From Epithemia pelagica (lineage: Eukaryota > Bacillariophyta > Bacillariophyceae > Surirellales > Surirellaceae): DNA of 64,000 bases. The position numbers and the translations under genes were made by a program. The stretch lies in NCBI GenBank assembly GCA_946965045.2, contig OX337231.1, forward strand, positions 186,001 to 250,000. The letters run 5' to 3'. The notes beneath the pieces are model-generated. The model did no database searches, was not told where the DNA came from, and saw nothing but the letters and a program-made list of their open reading frames with translations. Shown here piece by piece: positions 1-10,700 of the stretch; position 1 is the first letter of the stretch; every line of letters starts with the position of its first letter.

Positions 1-2
1 CG

Positions 3-766
3 GACGAAAATGGCTACGTCTTTGTGCCCCAACCCACTCCCGATCCCATGGGCATGGGCTTTATCAGCATGCTCGGGGTCCAAGTGTATTTTGTTTGGGT
101 CAAGATGAAGGCGCCGACTACAATTATTATTATTACCACAATCAAGAATATTGTTTCTTGTACACGTCCGACTTTGCCGGCGGGTTGCGCGTCTATAATT
201 TGGACAATGGCAGTTTGGTCTTTGACGTGCCCACCACGTATGACGATGGATCGGCCACGGGCGAACTGAGTGTGTACCGGGATGCCATTCATGTCACGGG
301 CTTTACCAATGAAGAGCCGGGCAATGCCGTTGTGCAACGCTTTTCCGCCCTCGATGGAAGTCCCTTGCCCTCCCTGCAATTCAATGCCCACGACGAGGAT
401 ACCGCCTTTTTTCTCCCGCCCAATCCCGCCTTGGTTCGACCCATTGGCATTTTGGCCGTGAATCAAAATCGTTTGAGTGCTGGAACCAAGGGCAAAAAGA
501 GCGGCAAGGGAATGGACGATGAGTCGGGCAAAAAGAAGGGCAAAAAGGATGATAAGGACAGTGATTACGACAGTGACAAGAAAATGAGCAAAAAGAAAGG
601 CAAAGGCAAGGGCAGCATGGACAAGAGCAAGGGCAAAAAAGAGTACGACGACGACGATGAAATGAGCAAAAAAGGCACGGGCAAAATGAACAAGATCCAA
701 GGAAAGGGAGGAAAGGGCAATGACAAAGAGTCCAAGAAATCCAAGGGCTCCATGCCTTACCATTAA
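3..766 (+). CDS. Partial secreted-type protein, 3' end, apparent frameshift
   Basis: Only the 3' end lies in the window. From base 3 the frame reads DENGYVFVPQPTPDPMGMGF. Protein-like sequence then continues in the +2 frame from about base 95 (DEGADYNYYYYHNQEYCFLY) to a TAA at 764-766, so a one-base shift is needed at about 76-95, in a T-rich stretch. I see no GT..AG pair that restores the frame well. The body (YTSDFAGGLRVYNL, GELSVYRDAIHVTGF) reads like beta-propeller blades of the LVIVD type. The last 75 residues are a Lys/Gly/Asp/Ser-rich tail with repeated KGKGK and KKGKK blocks, common in diatom secreted and wall-associated proteins. The propeller reading is inference and no catalytic motif is visible. 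The shift could be a sequencing error or a real lesion. Confidence 0.55.
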   Translation, partial: RKWLRLCAPTHSRSHGHGLYQHARGPSVFCLGQDEGADYNYYYYHNQEYCFLYTSDFAGGLRVYNLDNGSLVFDVPTTYDDGSATGELSVYRDAIHVTGFTNEEPGNAVVQRFSALDGSPLPSLQFNAHDEDTAFFLPPNPALVRPIGILAVNQNRLSAGTKGKKSGKGMDDESGKKKGKKDDKDSDYDSDKKMSKKKGKGKGSMDKSKGKKEYDDDDEMSKKGTGKMNKIQGKGGKGNDKESKKSKGSMPYH

Positions 767-1101
767 CACGAGTCGGCACCAATCGTATAGTTGTAAGGAG
801 AGCCACACTGGCTCGAGACACGGATCCTAGGCTTGAGCAACTTATCGTACTATAAGTACAAGACTCTCGGTTCTTGTGTGCAAAATTGAAACATTAGAAA
901 AACAAGTTAAGTTCTGTTAGCTAGCATACCTTCCCGGTTCCAAAGCAACTCTGTTGATAGGGGATTTGATACATGACATGCCCGACTGGACGCTGTCATA
1001 CCTGTGTATTCTTTATATTTATCCCGTCATGAAGGGCGACAATCAGTCGACCCAGATGATCCGTTTTCCCTTGATTGCATCCGTATGCAACACGATGCAA
1101 C
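767..1101. other. Intergenic, convergent 3' ends
   Basis: This lies between the 3' ends of the partial protein (+) and STAND copy A (-). It holds a TGTGTGC-AAAATT motif at 875-887, about 215 bp past the stop of copy A, which recurs behind copies B and D. No further gene or RNA was seen. Confidence 0.5.
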
Positions 1102-4100
1102 CTATGACGGATTGCTCGTAAACGGAGGTTGGAGCGTGTTGGGGAGTCCATAGTCTTGCAAAAGGTCGGTGTGTGTTTCGTACAAGACTTGGACCTTGCG
1201 AGTGGCCCCCCATTCCGCATAGTACTTCATGGCTTCGTTCATAAAAAAGGACGCATCGGAAAGGGCATGGACGGATCGCAAGAAGGTGGCATAACGTTCA
1301 TTGGCGAGGCCGGCATCTTGCAGAAATCCGCCCCGAACCGACGCGGCAATGGCCTGTTTGTACGCCTGTTTCGCTTGCTTGTCATTCCGTCTCAAAGCCG
1401 CTTCTTCTGCATCCAACAGAAACAGTTCGTGAACCAAGTTCAAAGCTCCAGACCTGACCCATTGTGCGATGCGGGAACGAGCCTTGCGAGCGGCGTTTCT
1501 GTACTTGGCTTGACCAGTTTCTGCGGCACGGACATACAGACAGAGCGCCCGCGAAAAGGGTTCAAAACCATAATAGGCCGCGCCTGACCATGTCTTATAG
1601 AAAACATCGCCCATCTCCAAGGCTATTTCAGCGCCCTTCTCGTACTCGGCAAAGTAGGCACACAAGTTGCAAATGTGATGACGGCCAACCGTATTGAAAA
1701 TAAAGGGATGTCGTTCAATGTCAATTCCGTGCATAGCCGTGCCCGTTAATCCTGTTGTTTGAGGATTATAGGGAGCACCCATCAAATTTAACACCTTTTG
1801 CCACAGCAGGCGCAATCCCAAAACATAGGTGTGAAGTTGAAGCTTCTCCAGTTGAGGGATATAGTTCCGCAAATCTTGTTCCAAACCAACCAATTTGTTC
1901 CCCCCTGAAAAGAATTCGCAAATCAAAAAGAACAAAATCGCCATGCCGACAGCTCCGATGTTCCCAGATAACATTCCAACACGATATGCTTCCAAGTAGT
2001 TCGCACGACAAGTGCGCAATGGCTTTACCCAACCCAAAACAAAGGTATTGATCTTGTGAAGCGTGCTGGATTTGGTGTAGTTAGACCCCAACCGATTTTC
2101 AATACCCAAGGAAATCTCGGCAATTTTAATGGCAGTCCTCCAGTCGCCATATTCATGCATCAACACATTGGCAAAAGATGCAAAGGAAGACGCGGTGTGG
2201 GTGGTCAATCCATAACGCTTGGTCCACCGCACACATTTGCAGCACAACAATATATACAGAGCCTTGTTCTTGGAGCCTAAGCAAAAGGATGCTGCCTTGA
2301 TCATGAAAGCAATGGCCTCACTTTTCATGACGTCTTGAATTATGGGCATGTCTTGAACGTCTTTTGCTACGGGCAAGTAAAATCGTTTTGTTTGTTGCAT
2401 TGACCAGGAGGCCCATAGTTTTTGGCATTTACGCATCCGGGGAAGTGAACAGCCCAGTTGGTCCAAAGTATCCAAACAAATAGACCACAACTCATCATAC
2501 TTTCCGTCACTGTACAACCGTTCGACCACAATGTTGTTCACTCGCATTTTCCCCAGAATGGAGATATGATCTTGTTTTCGAACTTGGTTGCAGTACCAAT
2601 CAGATTTGTCATTATTACCAGCACATTTCTCGACTTCCGCACCAATCGAGTACAATAACAATGTCAAGTACGGATGCTCCTTCCAAGTATCCGTACGGTT
2701 CAAACTCATGATCCCCTTCTCAACATAATGCACCGCACTGTGAAAGGCCGACAACTCGCGGGCTTTTTCGGCCGCCGATGCATTTAACTCGGCCATTTCC
2801 ATACCTTCGTACATCCCATTATTCAGCAAATCGGCAACCACAAACAGCATACTCTCCAAATCTTCGTCAGGAAGATTCTCGTACAAGCATCTACCAACAT
2901 CACTTCGGAATCCACGGTATTCGTCGTCAGGCATGAGCAACATGGCAGTTTCTTGGACCTTGTCGTGAATGAAGCGATACGATGAATCTCCAACACCTTC
3001 AACCAGCATCTCACGAAGGGCAACTTCTAGAAGATCTTCCACACTCTCGGATGTACCTTCGTATTTTTCTCCGAGATGGCCCCATAACAGCTCCACTGTT
3101 GTTATATCAAATGTGCTTCCCAAACAGGCTGCAACAGAAAGAAACAGAACCATGCCATCGGGGTACTTATCAATTTTGACCTTGATCATGCTAACAACAT
3201 TGAAAGTGGCTGCAGTTTCTTGTTCAACCTTTTCTTCGCTCCACGTCCATTGAAAGTTCCCTATGTTAAACTCCAAAATGTTCATCTCATGTAACAGAAT
3301 CAGAAACTCTTTGATAAAGAAGACATTCCCCAAAGTCCTCTTGTAGCAAATGTTTGCCAATCCTTGTGCTTTTTCCGACGAGACCGAAAGTAACTCGACA
3401 ATAAGTTCTGTTACTGCAGGCAATGGAAGATTCCCCACCGATAACTCGGTCAGGTTGTACTCCTTGGTATTACCTGTGGTACCACTGTTGTTGCTGCTCG
3501 AAGAAAATTCGTCTGGTGTCGAGTGTACGTTGGCAGCTTCAATACGAAGCGTTTGTATAGTTTGCGTTAGAGGATGGATAGCATCCACTTCATCCGAACG
3601 GAAACACCCAATTAACATGAGATTGGGAATAGTTTTATCACCGGCAATTGCTTTTATCATATCCAAAGAGGACTGATCGGCCCATTGCAAATCATCAAGT
3701 ACAATGACCACAGGTCCCAATCGAGCAGCAAAAATTTGGAGAAATGTTCTGACGGCATACTGTACCAATTGTTTCAGTTGACTGGCGTCAATTTCAAGTC
3801 GTTTCGGGGGAAACGTGTTCGTCGGCAACGGACTCCCATGTGAATAGCTCCACGAGCTGCTGCTATCGTCGACAGCAGCGCGCAGATGCCTTTGAAAGTT
3901 ACCGACCCGCTGTTGTACGATTTGCTTTATACTGCTCCGACGCGGTTGCCCTCGACGAGTGGTTCGTCTTGGTGACAAACCGTCATTGGTGTCACTCATT
4001 CGTCCTGCTCTTTTACTGCTGGCAGCTTTTGTTTTTGGGTCATTTCGGAACGATAGTTCAGCAGGGACAAAGGTTCGACTGGGTCTTCGCCGCTGCCCCA

Positions 4101-6630
4101 TGTCATCTTCTGCACGATCCCGATCCATGCGAGCTGCTGAAGGAACAACGGGAAGACTAGCCCTTCGTGCAGAGCCTTGATTTGAACTCGGGGTCGAATC
4201 AGACCGAGTTATAATTTGACTATTTCGACGAGCAGGTCGAGACACCGAGTCGGGTTGTGCTTGTACTGGCGTCTGGGACGATTTTTGATGTGAAGATTGA
4301 ACCCATTCCGACGACGATCGGGTAAACAATTGAGTGCGTCGATGACGCCCTACCTTTGTTGATGTCTCCGTAATGGGACTTGATTGGTTTGGTTGTCGAT
4401 GCAACTGTTGCTGTGATTGGGTTGGATGATCCGAGGAATCCATGGTTGTGGTTGTGGAAGGCAATTTGTGGAACAAATGACGACTCATGAGCCGTTTGAT
4501 TTCTCGAAAACCGTGGTTGGCCGGTGGAGTTGCGGAGGGACCTTGTTTACTGGCGCTCGACGAGTCACCGTCCGATCGTGGTTCTTTCTCGGGTAACTTT
4601 GTTCCTTCACTCTTGGGTGGTGTCGTTTCCATAATTGTACCCGTCAACTGATCCGAACACGATGGATTGGCTAGTACCACATGAAGTAAAGGAATGATAT
4701 GTTCCAGTACATCTAACAGAGGTTTGTCCAAACACGAAACAAGTTCAGTTCGTATCGATCTCACCATTGCTTCCGCGGCCGCAGCAGATGCCGTAGGATT
4801 TTTGTGTTTTCCCCATCTCCTGGTACCACTCGCTCCGGAGGTGAGTGATGGCTGTGTGGAGCTCGTTGGCAATGACGGTGTTTGACGAAAATACAAAATT
4901 TCGCGACACAGTTCATTGCACGCCAATCCAATACCGGACAACGGTTGTTCCTTGAGCTGAATATCATATTTCCCTCGCACCAAGATTCCCCCCATACGAT
5001 GAACGACTGTTTCCTTGAGAGTGTTGGTCAAACTTGATTTTCCCGTTCCCGAAGGACCCCCAATCAACACCACTTCCTTGCGTTGCGAGGTCAATACTGG
5101 ATACGGATTGAAGCCGGATGATACAGAAGCTACATTGACACTCATACCACCTTGACTCGAGGTACTGCTTCGTAGACTGCTGCGATTCGGACTTGCCACA
5201 GACGACGACGAGGATGACGACTCTTTCGTGTTGTGCGGTGGATCCACCAGGGCACGTCCAACGAGCCGATGCAAACAGTTTTGCAAAACTTGTGTTTCGG
5301 CATGGCGTCCCACCAATCCTAGTTTTTCAAATTTGAGTTTGTTAATCGAGGTAAAGGCGGAAGCCAACTTGGATTGAGCTTGCAACTCGAGACTCGATCG
5401 AACCAAGGTCACTTCGGGAGACATTCGACTGGCACTACCCATACTCGATTGGCTTGTAAGCGGGCCGTGTGTCGGAAATGGCAAACTATGATGAGTGGCA
5501 TTCCAACTGGACCGTGTCAAGGACGATGTGACGCTGCTCGGTGGTACCAGGACCATCATACCAGGGGAAGATGCCGATCGGCGCCCAAACGACGATCTCA
5601 GATCCGAAGAATCTTGAATATGTTGATGTTGGTTCTCTTGCACAAGCAAATGACTTTGACGACGAGACAATTGCCGTGGGGCAGGCCACAACATTAACGA
5701 GCGCGGTGGACCTCCAGTTTCGTCGTCTTGGCCTTCATCGTCTTGTTCATTGCCGAGAGCTGGTTCATCCCGAACCAAGTCAGGGTGACCTTGTCGATCC
5801 TCCTTTGCAGCACTGACAGGAACTTGAACTTGCCCTGATTCATCGGCACTCGCATCTTTGGGTTCGTTCGCATCATCTGGTTGCGAGTCTTGTTGTAAAG
5901 ATGAGTTGGAATGCCGCAACAAGGACCTTCTTCGGATGGTGACAGATGCCAAGGAGAGACTACTGCTACTTTCAACCACCATCGTCGATGCAACAGCAGG
6001 AGCACTATCCATCTCCGTGTTAGATGTCGCCGTTGTGTCGTTGGCCACAATAATGCGACGTGTCGTTTCTGCTGGTCCTTGGATGGATTCATGTCCCTGC
6101 TGATTCCCTTGTTCTTTGCTATCGTTTTGTTCATCCTGTGGACAATTTTCTCCTCCGTGTTCGTCCTCATGTTGCTCTTGTTCCTGACCTGTAGCACTGC
6201 GGAGAGGAAGTATTGCGTCATTCGTTTCACCCCCCTCGCTGTTTTGATGATCATGAGGAGTAGAGGGAGGTTGTATCTCGGAATCGCCCGCTGGTAGGGA
6301 CGTCATGACAGTGGAAACATCACTCTCTGTGGGCCCTTTTCTCCATACTGGTGCTTCTGCTTGCGACGGGTGCTCAAACACAATTTCTTCCTCAACTGGT
6401 TGGTTATTAGTGACAACCTGAAGTATTGGAAAGACAGCCTCATTGTCGTCGTCTTGTTGATTCTGTATCGGATCCATGCTGGGTTCGTCCATCTTTGATG
6501 AAGGACGGTCCTCAACGAGTCCTTCATTGTGTGCTGTCACGAAATCGGCAGAATCGCTCGTGTCTGAGATTTGCCCTGGACTTGATGATGATTGCGCATC
6601 CTCTTCTTTTTCCTCCTCCTCATGGTTCAT
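1102..6630 (-). CDS. STAND/AAA_16-type ATPase, paralogue A
   Basis: This is a 1,842-residue intronless ORF that starts at an ATG (MNHEEEEKEED). Residues 1-430 are disordered and rich in Ser, Gln and Glu. A conserved entry block (PEVTLVRSSLE, then FEKLGLVGRHAE) opens the NTPase module. Walker A is GPSGTGKSS near residue 525 and Walker B is VIVLDDLQWAD near 972-985, followed by a sensor-like LIGCFRSDEVD near 1003. About 300 residues of low-complexity sequence split the module between Walker A and B. The last 800 residues are helical (TPR-like by appearance) and are the most conserved part among the four copies. The architecture matches the AAA_16/ORC-like ATPase plus superhelix of STAND regulators such as PknK/MalT relatives; those act as ligand-gated switches. 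Ligand and output are unknown, and no kinase, TIR or cyclase domain is visible. Confidence 0.85.
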   Translation of the reverse strand: MNHEEEEKEEDAQSSSSPGQISDTSDSADFVTAHNEGLVEDRPSSKMDEPSMDPIQNQQDDDNEAVFPILQVVTNNQPVEEEIVFEHPSQAEAPVWRKGPTESDVSTVMTSLPAGDSEIQPPSTPHDHQNSEGGETNDAILPLRSATGQEQEQHEDEHGGENCPQDEQNDSKEQGNQQGHESIQGPAETTRRIIVANDTTATSNTEMDSAPAVASTMVVESSSSLSLASVTIRRRSLLRHSNSSLQQDSQPDDANEPKDASADESGQVQVPVSAAKEDRQGHPDLVRDEPALGNEQDDEGQDDETGGPPRSLMLWPAPRQLSRRQSHLLVQENQHQHIQDSSDLRSSFGRRSASSPGMMVLVPPSSVTSSLTRSSWNATHHSLPFPTHGPLTSQSSMGSASRMSPEVTLVRSSLELQAQSKLASAFTSINKLKFEKLGLVGRHAETQVLQNCLHRLVGRALVDPPHNTKESSSSSSSVASPNRSSLRSSTSSQGGMSVNVASVSSGFNPYPVLTSQRKEVVLIGGPSGTGKSSLTNTLKETVVHRMGGILVRGKYDIQLKEQPLSGIGLACNELCREILYFRQTPSLPTSSTQPSLTSGASGTRRWGKHKNPTASAAAAEAMVRSIRTELVSCLDKPLLDVLEHIIPLLHVVLANPSCSDQLTGTIMETTPPKSEGTKLPEKEPRSDGDSSSASKQGPSATPPANHGFREIKRLMSRHLFHKLPSTTTTMDSSDHPTQSQQQLHRQPNQSSPITETSTKVGRHRRTQLFTRSSSEWVQSSHQKSSQTPVQAQPDSVSRPARRNSQIITRSDSTPSSNQGSARRASLPVVPSAARMDRDRAEDDMGQRRRPSRTFVPAELSFRNDPKTKAASSKRAGRMSDTNDGLSPRRTTRRGQPRRSSIKQIVQQRVGNFQRHLRAAVDDSSSSWSYSHGSPLPTNTFPPKRLEIDASQLKQLVQYAVRTFLQIFAARLGPVVIVLDDLQWADQSSLDMIKAIAGDKTIPNLMLIGCFRSDEVDAIHPLTQTIQTLRIEAANVHSTPDEFSSSSNNSGTTGNTKEYNLTELSVGNLPLPAVTELIVELLSVSSEKAQGLANICYKRTLGNVFFIKEFLILLHEMNILEFNIGNFQWTWSEEKVEQETAATFNVVSMIKVKIDKYPDGMVLFLSVAACLGSTFDITTVELLWGHLGEKYEGTSESVEDLLEVALREMLVEGVGDSSYRFIHDKVQETAMLLMPDDEYRGFRSDVGRCLYENLPDEDLESMLFVVADLLNNGMYEGMEMAELNASAAEKARELSAFHSAVHYVEKGIMSLNRTDTWKEHPYLTLLLYSIGAEVEKCAGNNDKSDWYCNQVRKQDHISILGKMRVNNIVVERLYSDGKYDELWSICLDTLDQLGCSLPRMRKCQKLWASWSMQQTKRFYLPVAKDVQDMPIIQDVMKSEAIAFMIKAASFCLGSKNKALYILLCCKCVRWTKRYGLTTHTASSFASFANVLMHEYGDWRTAIKIAEISLGIENRLGSNYTKSSTLHKINTFVLGWVKPLRTCRANYLEAYRVGMLSGNIGAVGMAILFFLICEFFSGGNKLVGLEQDLRNYIPQLEKLQLHTYVLGLRLLWQKVLNLMGAPYNPQTTGLTGTAMHGIDIERHPFIFNTVGRHHICNLCAYFAEYEKGAEIALEMGDVFYKTWSGAAYYGFEPFSRALCLYVRAAETGQAKYRNAARKARSRIAQWVRSGALNLVHELFLLDAEEAALRRNDKQAKQAYKQAIAASVRGGFLQDAGLANERYATFLRSVHALSDASFFMNEAMKYYAEWGATRKVQVLYETHTDLLQDYGLPNTLQPPFTSNPS

Positions 6631-7784
6631 TCTTCTTCCTGTTTTAAACTGGATTTGACGTTGGGGAAACGAACTTCATTCCCAGGCAACTAAAACTATC
6701 CTCGAGGAGCAATACAGACCAATCAATCACCTCCAATGAGGCAAACAACAATGGTTTCTCTCCTTGTTCCAAGGTCCAATTGATGACAAGAAAGGTTCAT
6801 CCACACAATTACTTGCAAAAGGATTGCAATCCAATCTGATTTCTCATGCAACCAAACAGAAGTCAATAATCCGTACAGATTGAAGAAAGGATTGTGAAGG
6901 ACCCCCGAATGCCGAAATCTCTGTCGATCCAGAGCAATCCGGAATCCAAGATTTGCAAAAGTGCGTCTGCCAGCTTTCAATCGTCGTCAGGGCCAATCAT
7001 TCAACCGAAACGACGACAACGACGAGAACCAAGTCTCTTTTCTCACACAGAGAAACAGGTAGGGATTCTAAGTAATCAAAAGAAGCAACCAAAACCAACA
7101 GAAGTTGCAATCTTTTGTTGCTTCTCTTCCTGTTGGTGGCTTCGCGTTGTGCTCGACTGATGATGAAAATGGGAAGAGCTCTTTCGTTTGTCGGTGCGCA
7201 ACGGTTCGTGTGCCTGCGTTGTGTGCGTCCCGCTGCGTCGCCTTGATCGTTGTGTGCGTCCCGCTGCGTCGCCTTGATCGTACGCCGCACGGACGACTTT
7301 ACTTTACACTTCTCTGTAGTACTTTCTAGCAATAGAGTGAGTATTTCTCCGGCCAATCTGCACAGTCAATGTGTTGGGTCTATCGCAACCGATACGAAGG
7401 CAATATTCAGCTCCTGATTCTCCGAAATCTCCGAACCTTTTCAAACACGACCAAGATCAACACATAACAACAAAATCGGGATTACTTATAGGACAAGATA
7501 TGTCACGGAATTCTGTTGGGTAGATGTAGCTCATCTCACGACTGGAAACGAGTACTCCTAGCAGCATACTCCAAAACTAGGCCATTGAATAACTAGGGTT
7601 CATAGGTTTGCGATCTAGAGATGTGTGCAAAATTTCGACCACTTTTCAACCAAAGCAAAAAACACAAGGAATACAAAAAAACAACTTCTTTTACGTACAG
7701 GAAAGTACAACAACAAATCAGCATTCTTTTGGGCAAAAGCGAAATACAGGAGTTTTCTCGCGTGCGAGGAATCTCGGTTGGTGT
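6631..7784. other. Intergenic between STAND copies A and B
   Basis: This holds the 5' flank of copy A and the 3' flank of copy B. It contains a two-unit 31-bp tandem repeat (7220-7281) and, at 7622-7634, the TGTGTGCAAAATT motif also found behind copies A and D. Short ORFs here have no protein-like composition. No RNA gene was seen. Confidence 0.5.
7220..7281. repeat. 31-bp perfect tandem duplication
   Basis: The unit beginning TGTGTGCGTCCCGCTGCGTC occupies 7220-7250 and recurs unchanged at 7251-7281. It lies about 600 bp upstream of the start codon of copy A and looks like a simple replication-slippage duplication. Confidence 0.9.
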
Positions 7785-10700
7785 TTATTCCAAGGCAATG
7801 CTCAACAATCGGTCATGCGTTTGATGGAGTTGCTCCACCTTGCGCATGGCTCCCCATTCGGAAAAATTTTGAATCGCATCCTTGACATGAAAAGCCGCAA
7901 AGGTCAACATGTCCAAGCGAATCAAATACAGGGCATACCGTTCATTGGCAATCCCAGCATCTTGCAAAAAGCCACCTCGAACCGATGCCGAAATGGCCAG
8001 TTTGTAGGCTTTGTGGGCCGCCTTTTTCTGCCCCCGTACAACCGCCTCTTCGGCATCCAACAAGAACAACTCGTGAACCAAATTCATGGCGCCCAACTTG
8101 ACCCAGCGAGCCAGTGTTTTGCGGGCCTTGCGGGCAGCCTTGAGGTATTTGGACTGTCTCGTTTCAATCGCCCTTGCATACAGACATAGTGCCCGCGAAA
8201 AGGGCTCAAAGCCAAAATACGAAGCACCGGACCATGTCTTGTAGAACTCATCGCCCATGGCCAGAGCAATTTCCGCACCCTTCTCATACTCCGAAAAATA
8301 GGCACACAGGTTACAAATATGATGGCGCCCCACCGTATTGTAGATAAAGGGATGCCGTTCAATATCGATTCCATGCATGGCGGTGCCCGTCAAAGCAGTG
8401 CTTTGAGGATTGTACGCAACACCAATCAAATTCAACACTTTTTGCCATAACAGCCGCAACCCAAGGACAAAGGTATATAGCTTGAGTTTTTCCATTTGCG
8501 GAATGAAGTTTCGTAGATCTTGCTCGAGACTTTCAAGTTTATGACTCCCAGAATAGAACTCACACATCAAAAAGAACAAAATTGACATTCCCACTCCTCC
8601 AATGTTCCCCGACAACATTCCTTCTCGGTAGGCTTCCAAATAATTGGCTCGACACGTGCGCAAGGGCTTGACCCATCCCAGGACAAAGGAATTGATCTTA
8701 TGGAGAGTACTGGTCTTGGTGTAATTGGACCCCAATCGGTTTTCAATGCTCAAGGAGATCTCGGCAATCTTGATGGCTGTCTTCCAATCGCCATACTCAT
8801 GCATCAAAACATTGGCAAAGGAAGCAAACCCAGAGGCAGTATGGGACGTCAATCCAAAAAGTTTGGTCCACTGCAAACAGCGACAACACAATAGGACATA
8901 CAATGGCTTGTTCTTGGAACCCAAACAAAAAGAGGCAGCCTTGAGCATGAATGCAATTGCCTCGCGCTTGCCGTCATCTTCAATCATTCCCATCGATTCC
9001 ACTTCATCGGCAACCGGTAAGTAGTATCGTTTGGTTTCGTACATGGAAATCGCCGCACTAAACTTCTGGCATCTCAGTCTTCGTGGAAGTATGCATCCCA
9101 ATTGGTCGAGGGTATCGAGGCACACCGGCCACAACTCATCATACATGCCATCGGCGTAGAGACGCTCCACGACAATATTGGTGATCCTCATCTTCCCTAG
9201 AGCCGGTAAACCTTCTTGCTTCCGCACTTCTTTACAATACCATTCTGATTTCTCATGATTGCCCACACATTCTTCTGCTTCAGCTCCAATCGAATACAGC
9301 AACAGGGTCAAGGTCGGATGGTCTTTCCACATGTCGGTGCAATTCAAACTCATAATGCCCTTTTCAACATAATGTACAGCGCTATTAAATGCGGACAACT
9401 CTCGCGCCTTTTCAGCAGCAGATGCGTTCAATTCACCCATTTCCATACCTTCATACAGCCCGTCGTTCAGTAAATCCGCCACCACGAACAACATGTTCTC
9501 CAAATCTTCATCCGTGAGATTTTCGTACAAACACTTGCCAATATCACTCCGAAACTCAGAAAACTCTTCTTGAGGCATGAGCAACATTGCCGTTTCTTGC
9601 ACTTTATCGTGTATGAACCGGTACGATGAATCATCAACAGACTCAATCAGCATTTCATGCAGGGCGACATTTAATAAATCATCCACGTTTTCGGCCGTTC
9701 CTTCGTACTTTTGTTCCAATTGGCCCCACAAGAGTTCGATCGTTGTGATATCAAATGTATTGCCCAAACAGGCAGCAACGGATAGGAACAACACCATACC
9801 ATCGGTATACTTGTCAATCTTCATTTTGATCATGCTCACGACGTTGAAGGTTGCAGCGGTTTCCTTTTCCAATCGCTCTTCATCCCATGTCCACTGGAAA
9901 GATCCAATATTGAACTGTAATATTTCCATTTGCTGGAGTAACATCAAGAACTCTTTGACAAAGAAGATATTTCCCATTGTTCGCTTGAAACAAACAGTTG
10001 CCAAGCTCTTGGCCTTTTCGGGAGAGATTGATAAAAGCTCCACTATTAGATCTGTCACAGCCAAAAGGGAGAGATTGCCCACGCGGATTTCCGTAAAATT
10101 GTATTCTTTTTGGCAGTACCCATTGTCGTCATGATCAACAACACTGGAGCAAGAAGAAGGCGGGGGAGGCATTGCACCGGCCCTCAGCACTTGAATGGTT
10201 TTGGAAAGGTAATGTGTAGTATCCACGGCATCCGACCGGTAACAGCCAATTACCATGAGGTTGGGAATATTCACATCACCGGCCACGGCAGCAAGGATAT
10301 CCAGCGAGGAGGGATCGGCCCATTGTAAATCATCCAATACAATCACCAAAGGTCCCAATCGCGTGGCAAAGATTTTGAAAAAGGTTCGAATCGCGAATTG
10401 GACCAACTGCTTGGATTGACTGGGATCAATGTCCAATCGTCGTCGGGAGATCAAACTGGGACGGGCGAAACTCAACGAACTGCAACTACTGTCGTCGGCA
10501 TAATTTTTAACGGCCGTCGTTCGGACCGCACTGGTGCTGCGACTATACGCACGACTTTTTCTTCCTCCGTGTTTCTTGTACGATGGTACGATCGATGTGG
10601 GGGTCCAATCACTCAGTTTGACATTCATTTCATCCGGTCGACCACCGACAGGGGTCTGGCGCTTTGAAAATTGCATGCTGTGTACAGCATCGCCATCTTC

